Shown one piece after another: positions 48,051 through 59,835 of a DNA stretch of 64,000 nt. The DNA lies in contig NC_088921.1 of the NCBI RefSeq assembly GCF_038396675.1, forward strand, positions 35,901,001 through 35,965,000, read 5' to 3'. The translations under genes were made by a program, and so were the position numbers. Under the pieces are notes generated by a model, which was given only the letters and a program-made list of their open reading frames with translations, had not been told where the DNA came from and made no database searches. Every line of letters begins with the position of its first letter. Within the stretch, counting starts at the first letter, position 1. The stretch comes from Hydra vulgaris. Lineage: Eukaryota; Cnidaria; Hydrozoa; Anthoathecata; Hydridae.

Positions 48051-48913
48051 ACCACTCTAAAACCGCTTAAAAAATTTTTACAAGTTATATATAACTTGTA
48101 AAAGTTAGTGATTTTCTTTTTTATAGGATTTTAATACGGTTTTATTAAACACCCTTTCAAATATTTTTATTATAACTTTGTACTAACACTCTTATGCCGC
48201 ATCTAATCTGATATAACTTAGTTTTGAATTTGACAGAATTGCTGTATAAGACCAAACATTAGTGCAGTAGCTTCATTCGGTTCCACGTAATTACCTAAAT
48301 TAATGTAGAAATTCAAATAGACTAGACACAACTATAGAGGGAATATAGTAAGTTATCCTAAACGCTAGGGTTTAAATTAAGCCGATTATTACTTTTTTCT
48401 AGAATATGACAGTTGATGCTGCTGTTGAAGTCTTAAATCTAGATGGGTGCAAGCAGCCATTAATTTTTATACTAGGATCAGCAATGTATATCAAAGTTGA
48501 TTTGAATGCTATATTGGTTAAAGATGCCGATTCTTTTCCCGAGATGGTATTACTTCTTTTGGCAACGTTTTACGTTTTTGACCTGAAGTATCCGGATGAG
48601 TTGCGAGTGCTATTTTCGTTACTTGAAAAAATTTGTGGCATTCCAGCAATAATACATAGTTCAATTGCAAATGAACCTTGAGTAAACTTATATATAACCA
48701 AAATAATATTTGTTAAGCTTTTTGACAACAATATTAATTTTCTATGGTATTTTCTATGTTTATTTGACTTTGGCGTTTTTTAATTCCGAATAAATTTTCT
48801 ATAGTTTGGTTATAAAAAAATTAAAATTATAGATTTTATTGAAAAGTATAAGTAGTTTTATAGAGTTTTTTTAGTTTAACTAGCATGCAAGTTCCTAATA
48901 GGAACTTGGATGC

Positions 48914-49136
<223 letters not shown>

Positions 49137-49224
49137 CTAATATATATATTAAAGTGTTTATGATAAAATTAATATTAAATCTAAATGAATCGGAAAAACT
49201 CCAAAAAGCTACAATAAATATAGA

Positions 49225-49506
49225 TTTATTATAAGACACTACAGGAAATGTAGCGTTTTTGTCTACATTATGTACGCGAGTGAAACATCAACATTCAATG
49301 TAGGTAAATAAAAAACTACAAAATTGTAGATAAAAAGGCAACACTATTTGTAGTTATAATGCTACATTAATGTAGATTTTTCCGCCTTTACAATTAATGT
49401 AGACTTTTTATCTACGTAAATGTACGTGAGTGAAACGTCTACATTTAATGTACGCAAAATTGCTACATTTTGTAGATAAAAAGACTACACTATTTTTGAG
49501 AGTGTA
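49225..49506 (-). repeat. CTACA/TGTAG-motif subterminal repeats and candidate right terminus
   Basis: Contains about a dozen 'ctaca' or 'tgtag' words. It includes two direct copies of 'tgtacgYgagtgaaacRtcW' (49272 and 49430) about 158 bp apart, each followed by 'gtagataaaaaggc/gac'. The outer 24 bp (49483-49506) is the inverse of 35077-35100. This is the architecture of a DNA transposon end. Confidence 0.6.
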
Positions 49507-50458
49507 GCATATATATAGCGACCTGAAGTCCTATTTCAGTATTCGGTATTATTGAAATAAACTGAAGCAGGGAATCAGTTTGCGAAAAATCCAGCACAAA
49601 ATAATGTAATCACTTAAAGAAAATCTAACTATTAATAGAAGTTTATTAATAAGTTATTTAACCTTTTTAATAAAATAAGAACAAATTATTTATAGTGCAA
49701 ACACGTTTCATAACCATAAAAAAAACTCAAGGTTTTTTATAAATAAGCCGTAAAAAAACAGGCCACTTAATTTTTCAAGAAAAGGCAACAAATGAGGCCG
49801 TGTAATTTAAATAAGCCATGATTTGTCCCTTCATGCTATAAAACTTTTTATTTATCTAGTTTTTTTCCTCACACATCAACAAAACCTCAAAACTCTCACC
49901 CGTTTTTATGTTTAACTCATAACTTAATAGTAGTTATTTGTGACTTCCTTAAAAGGGAGTTAGTTTGAAAATAAACAAATGCCAGTGTTTAATAAATAGT
50001 ATATGTATCCATATATTTATTATAAATAAAGAATCTTTAATTTTTTATTCCCAGCCCCGGCTAAATCCTCTATATTTTCCGGGGGTAGGTTTGTAAAAAG
50101 TCTTATTAGCATGGGCCTCGCTCACTTACTAACGGCAGATAGAAAAAGAGTGAACTTCATGTATGTAATTTGAAAGCAAATGAAAATCAAAACATAGAAT
50201 AAAAAAAACTAAAATGGCTTTTACCACACAACTTGTTTATACGTTTTGCATTCAAGGTTATATGACGTGACTATTTCAAAATGATAAGAAAACGCATTTA
50301 TAAATTAAATCAGTTCTTAGAATAACACATTTTATGGAACAGGCATTTGCTTTAATAAAATATAAAGGTTTCTAGAGTCAACCAGATGGTTAAAAAGATA
50401 TAAAGATGCAGAATTTGAATAAAATTCTCATTGATAACTAGCAAACATAATGCCATTC
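49507..50458. other. intergenic, no gene seen
   Basis: AT-rich DNA without credible ORFs. Confidence 0.5.
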
Positions 50459-50605
50459 CAGTATTGGCGGATTATGACTTTTCGGGGCCCGGGGCATTTT
50501 TTTTGTGCCACAGCGTAAAAAATGACTAAAAATAAAATGGTCCTCAAAACTATTTCAAAACTATTATAGCCCCCTTACCCCTCCCCCCTCATTAATCCAG
50601 CACTG
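50459..50605. mobile_element. hAT-like MITE, about 147 bp, G/C-rich ends
   Basis: The left end is CAGTATTGGCGGATTATG. The right end in inverse is CAGTGCTGGATTAATGAG. It has a G-run inside the left end and a C-run inside the right end. The pentamer 'cattc' directly borders both sides (50454-50458 and 50606-50610), a possibly eroded 8-bp duplication. Confidence 0.7.
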
Positions 50606-52638
<2,033 letters not shown>

Positions 52639-52790
52639 CAATTATATTCATATTTATATATATATGTTTAAATTTTTTTTTTGAGTTTAAAATTATTTTT
52701 AAGTTGTAATGTGTAGTTTTATATTGCTTTCTAACATCCTTGAGCGTAAATATGTGTTTTGAAAAAAAAAAATGTGCCAAAAATGTATGT

Positions 52791-53366
52791 AGGGGAGAGT
52801 GGGGTAATGGTGAACGCGGGGTAACTCCGAACATGGTCAAAACAGCATTGTAAAAAAATAAATTCGACAATTTTTTTTTACCTGCTGAGAAGGGATCCTA
52901 TGCTCAGTTCCAGACGTGCAGTAGTGTAATGAAGCTGCGGATGTTGTTCACTATAATTTGATTTTAAATTTTTCTGATAATTTTATGCAACTTTTTTCTT
53001 GAGTAACACTCTGTTGTAGCTTCTATGGAAATAAAGTCACTCCTTTTTTTTGTTTTTGTTGCATAATATAGTTTTTAGACTTAGTTATTACAATTAGTTT
53101 TTTATTCGCTATTACACAACAGTGCTTGTGATTGCCCCCCAATGTGTTCGGAATTACCCCACGTAGGCAGGGTAATTCCGAACACCAATGGTTTTATTTC
53201 TGGCATAAATTTTTATTTTATAATAAGATTTTTAAAAATTCCTTTTGAGGGTTTGTGACTGAGTAGTTAAACTAATTGATAAGCAATAAATATGATCAAT
53301 TTTGTATAACTGGTGTCTTTAATTTGCATTCCCGCTTAGGTGTTCGCCAATACCCCACTCTCCCCT
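52791..53366. mobile_element. non-autonomous DNA element with AGGGGAGAGTGGGGTA ends
   Basis: The left end is AGGGGAGAGTGGGGTAATGG. The right end in inverse is AGGGGAGAGTGGGGTATTGG, followed by 'cgaacac'. Inside, the sentence 'ggggtaaYtccgaacaY' recurs in both orientations (52820, 53130-53155, 53170-53190), so the element is built from reiterated terminal-like modules. No coding capacity and no clear target duplication. Confidence 0.82.
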
Positions 53367-53754
53367 AAGTTAGATAGATTTTTTTTTTAATTAATTTTTT
53401 TTTTAAACAATATTTTTTTAAACGAATATATAACCAATAGAATTTTTTTTAATTTTATTTTAAATTTCTTGCGATTGTATTTTATCCGTATTTGTATACT
53501 CAAAGGAACATTATTATCGGTCGATCGATTTATATATTATTATCGATTATCGACTAAATTTTAGTTATTTCAAGAAAAATAAACCTTAAAATTTTGATCT
53601 TTGATTCAGTTTCTTATTATTCCTAATATATTCTTATTATTTAATCCAACTTATCAAAAAAAAATTATTATTACAAATATTACTATTGCTGTTATTATCA
53701 TTATCAATATTATTGTTATTATTCGTGTTGTTATTATTATTTTTATACATATAT
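53367..53754. other. intergenic, AT-rich
   Basis: Contains a (ATT)n-like tract at 53660-53750; no gene. Confidence 0.5.
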
Positions 53755-53990
53755 ATTATTTATTAGTTGAAATTGTATTCTTTTTTTTTTTGTATTGACG
53801 ACGGTTTTATGTGCAAGAATTGCCATTGCCGAAAACTCAATTTGTTTGTTTTAAATCTATCAACTATGGTATTTTTAAAAAAACGTTGCCTTAGTAATCA
53901 AATTATTCATAAAAAACTGTTTATAAAAATTCAGATTGAACATTCATTCCGATACTTTTTCATTCGGATACTATTTTCTTTTTGAGAAAA
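53755..53990 (+). promoter_or_regulatory. conserved 5' flank of opsin 2
   Basis: It aligns with 21085-21312: 'attgtattct', 'gacgacggttttatgtgcaa', 'gaattgc.attg', 'aacgttgccttagtaatca', 'aaaactgtttataaaaa'. This is probably the duplicated promoter and leader. The TTG at 53982 extends the frame but is not a plausible eukaryotic start. Confidence 0.5.
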
Positions 53991-54917
53991 ATGGATCCAG
54001 TCAAAATTACTCTTGTAATAATTATTACGATTGCTATTTTTACAAATACTATTTCATTGTATTTTCTTTACAAAAAGCGCAAAAGCAATTACGTCATATT
54101 ATGCATCAATTTGTCTTTTGCTGACTTGTTGCAAAGCATTGCAGGATATATACCGGCTCTTTTTCTTGATTCAAATTTACAAAAAGCTACTACTTTGTGC
54201 AAGCTAACTGCCTTTTTTGTTGCTTTTCCTTCATTTTCGGCGATCGCAATGCTCACTGGAATGGCTCTTTCAAGAATGGTACTACTAAGTTCCTGTTTTT
54301 CTAGCAACCTAATTAACTATAAAAAATTGTTTATAAAAATTGGAATTTTTTCGTGGATTTATGGACTTTTTTGGGCTTTTTTGCCCCTAGTAGGATTTTC
54401 ATCATATACAGTGGAAGGTACTCGTTCTCGATGTTCAATGAATTTTTCTCCCAAAACTATTATAGAAAAGGCTTATTTAATATTGATTTTTGCTTTTGGT
54501 TTTTGCATTCCCGTTATAATAATTATCACTTCCTGTTTATTTACAGCCCATGTGATTGTCACAAAGTATAACTACTTTTACGTAACTTACGGTAAGGAAA
54601 ATGTAGAAACAAAGTTATTTAAAGAAAAGGAAAAAAAAGCAATATCTTCTTTTCTACTAATGGTTATGTCGTTTATAGTTTGTTGGACACCATACGCGAC
54701 AATTGGTTGTTTCAACGCTTTTACGTCAATAAAAACACCAAACTGGCTTCTTCACGTAGCTGCTTTTTTTGCTAAGTTGTCTGCGTTAGTAAACCCTGTT
54801 ATTTATTACTGGAAGGATGGTCTATTCAAAAAACGTTCTGCACATAAAAAATCATTTACAAAAAGTTTACTCATAATAAAGAGTGGAATAAACAAAAAAG
54901 TTGAACATATCTTCTAA
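53991..54917 (+). CDS. opsin-like rhodopsin-class GPCR (opsin 2)
   Basis: 308 residues, intronless, collinear with opsin 1 and identical at about 266 positions by eye. It has the same marks: Asp45, Cys70-Cys148, Glu142 in VEGTRSRCS, CWTPY, and FAKLSALVNPVIYYWKDG with the retinal Lys262. It also has the same departures: SRM for DRY, Thr at the E113 site, and a very short N-terminus. Substitutions cluster in TM2-TM3 (for example D56A, H88L, A89T), TM6-loop 3 (L241F, T242N, E255H) and the last 26 residues, where 12 differ. The frame is undamaged, so both copies appear to be under constraint. ATG 53991 is chosen because it aligns with the fixed start of opsin 1. Confidence 0.93.
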   Translation: MDPVKITLVIIITIAIFTNTISLYFLYKKRKSNYVILCINLSFADLLQSIAGYIPALFLDSNLQKATTLCKLTAFFVAFPSFSAIAMLTGMALSRMVLLSSCFSSNLINYKKLFIKIGIFSWIYGLFWAFLPLVGFSSYTVEGTRSRCSMNFSPKTIIEKAYLILIFAFGFCIPVIIIITSCLFTAHVIVTKYNYFYVTYGKENVETKLFKEKEKKAISSFLLMVMSFIVCWTPYATIGCFNAFTSIKTPNWLLHVAAFFAKLSALVNPVIYYWKDGLFKKRSAHKKSFTKSLLIIKSGINKKVEHIF

Positions 54918-55230
54918 TGTTTATGAAAATATTGAGCAGCCATTTTATTTATTTATACATATATACAATTTATTATTGTGATGATGATATTAAGATAAAA
55001 AAATAATAATAATAATAAAAACATTTTTTAACAATAATCAAATTTCTACGTTTTTTAAGTACTACTACACAATATTTATAAATTCATTTTGTTTTATGGA
55101 CTGTTTTTTTATTATTATAAAGTAAAATTTTGTTAAATTAGAAATTTCGAAAAAAAATATTTTGCAATAGAATATCTACTTAAATATGTAAATATTTTTT
55201 TACGATTTTATCAGTTTTTTAGTTTTTCCT
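54918..55230 (+). other. 3' flank of opsin 2, duplicated with the gene
   Basis: It aligns with 22240-22735 minus the microsatellite: 'tgtttatgaaaatattgag', 'aacaataatcaaatttctac', 'ttattataaagtaaaatttt'. Confidence 0.6.
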
Positions 55231-56094
55231 ATATCTATTTTTTATCTAGATTAAATTAGATAAACAAACTTTTTTTTTAGTGAGTATTGACTTGGCTATT
55301 TACTCATTTAGAGATGTATCGAGCTATACGCAGTTGGACAATTTTCCAGTCTGCATGAGCTGATTTTGATGATGGCTCACTCCAAAATTGAACACCTTTT
55401 GAAGTTTTTTTCCCTGAGCTAGAGGAATTTTTACAATAGGTAACGTGGTAATAAATGGGTATTGGTAAGAAATACACCTACCAGGATTGGTGGCTTGTAG
55501 ACGTTTAGTTTGTTTGACCAGTCGCTTTTACACAACAGTTACTTTTACAAAGATTGGTTTTAAATGATCAAATAATCTGTTAGTGATTTGTTTAATCAAG
55601 TGCACTGTGATTGGCAAAATATCAAGAACTTTTGTTTTTTCAGTAAGATTTAGCAAATTGATAATCACAAAACGTTTTTAACTTGCTGCCGAGAGTTCCT
55701 TTAAATAAACACAGAGAGCTTTCTGATAAATAATGCCATGGATCTAGTTTTCAAATATCCATAATAATTTCTGACATTACTTGGTTTTTTAAATTTTTTT
55801 TAGAAGTTTTACTCCAAAAGCAGGGAAATTGTGATGCTTTGATGCATGCAAGGATAACTTGATGCGTTTCAGACTAATCCAAGAAATTACTAGTGTAAAA
55901 GGAGCACTTTCAAGACAAAGTAACATTAAGTTTGCTTCAATTTTATATAATTTTTTTTGCAATCTTGAAATGATACAAACCTTTTGTAACTCATTGCTTT
56001 AATCAACCTCTATTTTAACCATATATTTTTAACCATATATTTTAGTAGAAGTTCACGTTAGTCAGGGATGTGCTTAACCAATCCAACAACGTAA

Positions 56095-56097
<3 letters not shown>
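55231..56097. other. intergenic, no recognised gene
   Basis: A less AT-biased stretch (55310-55480, minus strand reading KTSKGVQFWSEPSSKSAH) may be a fragment of a transposon ORF, but I do not recognise it. Confidence 0.35.

Positions 56098-56177
<80 letters not shown>
56098..56177. repeat. (TA)n microsatellite
   Basis: About 80 bp of TA. Confidence 0.97.
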
Positions 56178-56181
<4 letters not shown>

Positions 56182-56812
56182 ATCCACTTTGTTTATAGCC
56201 ATTTGATATATCAAGCTTTGTAGTTGTAGAACTGTAGAAAAAGTTGCGTGACAACGTGATTCGTTACGTTGATTTTCTAACTAAACTAGATTTAGCTCAT
56301 TCATATATAAAGTGGCTATTTTGTAAATCTGTTTAAAGAAACTCTTGAAGTAAATTGAAATCTGCTTATTTTGATTAGAGAAATTTACAGAATTAATTTT
56401 GATTAGAGAAATTTACAGAATTAATGTTTTGTCGTGCTACAGTGCTAACACACTTAAATTGAATCACAACACAGTAGCCAGAATCCCATATTTTTCAAAA
56501 AAAGTCATTACTTTTTTTACTTTCATTCATAGGGCTCAAAATTTAATATATATAGTAATTGGATGATTATGATTTGAATGAGCAGGATTATTTTTTGTGT
56601 GGTTGCCATTGCAAACCCAGTTGCATAGCAATACACATATTTATGTTTAGTTCCAAAGGTTTATTTTTCGCCAAATGTTTCTAAAATCGGTATACAATCT
56701 AATTTGATAATTCTAATAAGATTGAACATTACTCCTTGTTTTAAATTACATTCGCACTTTTATATAAATACATACAACTTCTAAAATCATAAAGGTACAA
56801 AAGACACATTTA
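56178..56812. other. intergenic; possible Transib-type end
   Basis: No gene is seen. CACAGTAGCC at 56470, followed about 19 bases on by 'caaaaaaag', is in the orientation and place expected for the distal end of the Transib-like element, but its partner was not found. A tandem duplication of 'gattagagaaatttacagaa' lies at 56374-56423. Confidence 0.3.
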
Positions 56813-58700
56813 TAAACTAATATCATCTGTGAATGACCTCAATACGTCAACTCCAGCTGGTAAGTTTTTAGTTTTGTTGTAACTTCCTGCTGTCTTTCTC
56901 AGAGATGCAATAAATGAATCAGATGTACACAGTAGTCGATTTAACAAATTTTGGTTAGTTTTTACACGAGATGGTTTTCTTGCAAAATGTTCACGATAGT
57001 TTTGATAGTCTTTATTGCGTGCTTTTTGAGCTTCTTCAGGATAGATACCAATGGTTAATGCTAAAGTTTTAATAATTTCAGAACCACGGATTAAAATTTT
57101 GTGCAGAGATTGTGGCATATAGTAACAAGGATATTGATGAACATAAAGTCGAGCTGTTTTTAAACAGAAAGCCTCAAATTTATCAGTGTCAATGTCTAAA
57201 CTAAATGAAATCGTTGTCAATATAAAACGCAAATTTAGAATCAATTTAACATCAATATTTAAAATTTCTGCAAACTTTTCTGCACTTTAAAATGCTCTTC
57301 GAGCCGTATTTTCATCATTTTATGTTTCACTACCATCAGATTTCAGAATATCAACTATCAAGCCCATTTCATCTTTAAATCTATTTTGAATTTTTTTGCT
57401 TCAGATCTTTATTTTAAATTTATCTTCTACAGTTCTTGCCAACCAATTTTATTTCCAAGTCATTTTATATACAATATGTAATAAACATTCAAAAAAACGT
57501 ATCCAAGCATGTAAGGATGATAAACCAAATGAATAATTGCCTGTCATACTCTTTTTTAAACCCATTTTGATAATATCAGTCATTACTTTGGGACTTGCCC
57601 CATAGTACAGCATTGACTAGAATTTCTAACATCTGAAAGAGCGGAGTGAACTTTTTCATCAATCATACTAATTTGTATTATATGATGTATTTTTATTTTT
57701 TTATTGTTAATATCATCTTCAGTATCTTGCAAGTTTGAAATCTCAAACCTAATGAGATCCTCTTCTGATTTAGAAATTGCTGTTGTTTTATTTCAAATTT
57801 AAAATGCAGAGACCAACAGTACATTGTTGACAATGGTTGTGGTTTTCGCCAAGCTGGATACTGTTTTTCCTTTGAAAAGCCGCACAAGTCCAATAGCACT
57901 AGGCAAGTAATAAAATTTTCCTGCTCATTATTTAAACTTCTTGTTACTGTTCCTTGCGATATTTGTTTATATATAGACTGTCCTGTGGTACCATCAAAGC
58001 CTATTTTGTATCTCAGAGAAAGTCTTTCTGGAGTGCCTTCAGTGCTAAGGACATCATACTGCGCCTTGCATATTCTGTTTGCTGTATGATCCACTAAAGC
58101 TTGCAGTTTTATTTCAGCTAAAAAGTGTGAGACAGATATATCCGCAGGATAGCATAACAGCTCTGCATCCCAAACATCATAATATGGAGGATATATATTA
58201 GCTACCTTTTCAACTGCTTGATTTCGAATAATTTGGTTGGAAGATTATGTTAATCTAGCATCTAAAAGATGACAGAGAGCTTCATATTTAGACATTCTAC
58301 TAACTTTTTTTGAGGTTTTTTCAATTGGATTTTCTTTTCTCCGTTTAATTTCTGAAGCAAATTGTAACGCAGAAACAGAATACATTTTAGTTAAGTGACT
58401 AACTTTATGTTTTTTTGGTCTTAGTAGGGTAGTCCTCAAAGTTTGCCTTAATTGGTCTTACAATTAAGCAAACGTTTGAATTTTCAGGAACATGACTTTA
58501 CAGCCATTTTTTATTATTTTCTTTAAATCGAGCTGTTGTTATATGACTTGCGCCACCTATCTCGTAGATGCGTTGTTTTAGTTCGCAATTGCTCCTTGTT
58601 GCAATCCAAATTCATAGCATCAATAAGTTTGTCCACAATACTAGAGCCGGATATTTGTAGATTTTTAGGCTTATACATAATTAATGCATATGTATCAAAA
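56813..58700 (-). pseudogene. RAG1/Transib-like transposase, decayed
   Basis: Minus-strand order: basic N-terminal part (58439-58245), then NQAVEKVANIYPPYYDVWDA (about 58220-58165) and LVDHTANRI. KIGFDGTTGQSIYKQ (about 58000) matches the block around the first catalytic Asp of RAG1/Transib. MIDEKVHSALSDVRNSSQCC (57655-57595) and LSSLHAWIRFFECLLHI (57525-57475) follow in another frame, then NDENTARR. The final frame (57244-56813) has YMPQSLHKILIRGSEII and PEEAQKARNKDYQNYREHFA with SRVKTNQNLLNRLL. The Glu in PEEAQKARNK sits at the RAG1 catalytic Glu position, and the NKxxxxxRxxxARK spacing is shared with RAG1. Several stops and shifts, for example at about 57605 and 57310, inactivate it. The paired CACAGTG-like ends of a Transib were not confirmed. 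Confidence 0.8.
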
Positions 58701-58799
58701 TATTTCATTTTTAAAAATACAAATAATATCACAACAACAATAACAATATAATCATATAAGAAAGATGATGGATTAATAAGGTTAGTAAAACCATTCATT

Positions 58800-59136
58800 C
58801 ACATAATAGTATGTATTTGTCATATTTGTTTATTGGCTCTATTATCAGACAAAAGTAATTATACACACAAATATGTTTTTGCTGCATAATACAATTTCGG
58901 GCTATAACAGGCCGTACACAATTTATTAATAGAGACACAGCTGACATGTGCTGAAGCTGCATCGAGTTTTATGTCATTATACACGTATTAAACTATGTAT
59001 CGTTTGTGTCAAAACAATGGAGGACTTTAGAGCAAAATCTACATTCCAATTTACTTATTAAAAATGAATATAAATAAGTACAATTTCTCGCATCATCTTT
59101 GTTATATTTTTTAAACATTATAATTACCTGCAATAT
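58800..59136. other. intergenic between Transib-like and F elements
   Basis: AT-rich DNA with no gene and no Transib terminus found. Confidence 0.45.
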
Positions 59137-59835
59137 AGTGGGGTCATCCATAAATGATGTCTGTAAATATTGGAAAGTTTGATACTAATTGACAATGGGG
59201 AAGGGGGTGTTGAGGCCAAAATGATGTCAATTTAAATTATTTTTTTAGTTTTAATGAGCAGATTTTAACGGTATTTACATCTACTAAATGGTATAGAAAT
59301 GATCTTTTGTTTGTGGGGAAATTAATATTAAATGCGGGGAATTTGATATTATATTTTATTAAATTATTTATAATATAATATCATAAATTAATATAATAAG
59401 TTTCCCAGAGACATTAAATAAATAACAACTACTAACGTAAAATAAAAATTACTTTCGTTTTATTAATATATTACCATTTGACTGCGAATCAAATTATGTT
59501 AGAAATATTAACTCTTTGTATATAAAATTCACAATCGTTACTCGCTCCCTAGCGGATTATAAAGTGTGGTTCAAAGTAAACTCATAATAGTAAACTCATA
59601 AGTTTGTCATTTTTTGAAATTAAATTGTCGTTATTTCAAATACGAAACTCTAATTGCTCTCTAGTTGATTGTAAAACGTGATGCAATGCAAACACATAAA
59701 GTCTATTGAAAATTCGAAACGCTAATTTGCTCCCTAGCGGGTTGAAGAAACTCTTTCAAAAAGCTTGCACTAACAATGAGCAAAGTCATTATTCTGATTG
59801 TGATGTAAACAATACTAATAAATCAATATTAAAAT

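Larger units (their letters stand above)
44918..48681 (+). pseudogene. SAM-like and C-terminal exons (3' part of the same gene)
   Basis: A chain of short open exons has consensus splice borders. 44930-45050: LNSFVSVNENDLVELGFKMG, the end of a SAM domain. 45250-45352: SVHGPTLMTKLLSGEIYSTV followed by GTAAGTAT. 45443-45535: PSKEEKLAMAISILADFPCL then GTAAGTG. 45646-45759: EHFYCGKSHTGHIEIYVRQR. 45850-46086: RPTALNQEELLHMMAESRIF and LKRYPRFLD. 46209-46378: QQEFSFLVGEFKDIRNQWSL. 46436-46604: KALPYLLPSPPKRGKKEPRK and IVELE then GTTAGT. The last exon, after TTTTTTCTAG, is 48403-48681, with EVLNLDGCKQPLIFILGSAM and LLATFYVFDLKYPDELRVLF. These exons look better kept than the transposase core. A LINE sits in the last intron. 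The function is unknown; SAM domains usually mediate protein association. Confidence 0.6.

Noticed and set aside
48440-48470. Similarity of 'gcaagcagccattaatt' in the last SAM-gene exon to the LINE 3' UTR
   Set aside because: The match is short and lies within a continuous open exon. It is probably coincidental, though an exonised LINE end cannot be excluded.
53982-53990. Upstream TTG start for opsin 2 adding three residues
   Set aside because: Non-ATG initiation is not expected here, and ATG 53991 aligns with the start of opsin 1, which is fixed by an in-frame stop.
56470-56506. RSS-like heptamer and nonamer (CACAGTA, then an A-run)
   Set aside because: Only one candidate end was found, the spacer is about 19 rather than 12 or 23, and no inverted partner lies beyond the Transib-like gene.
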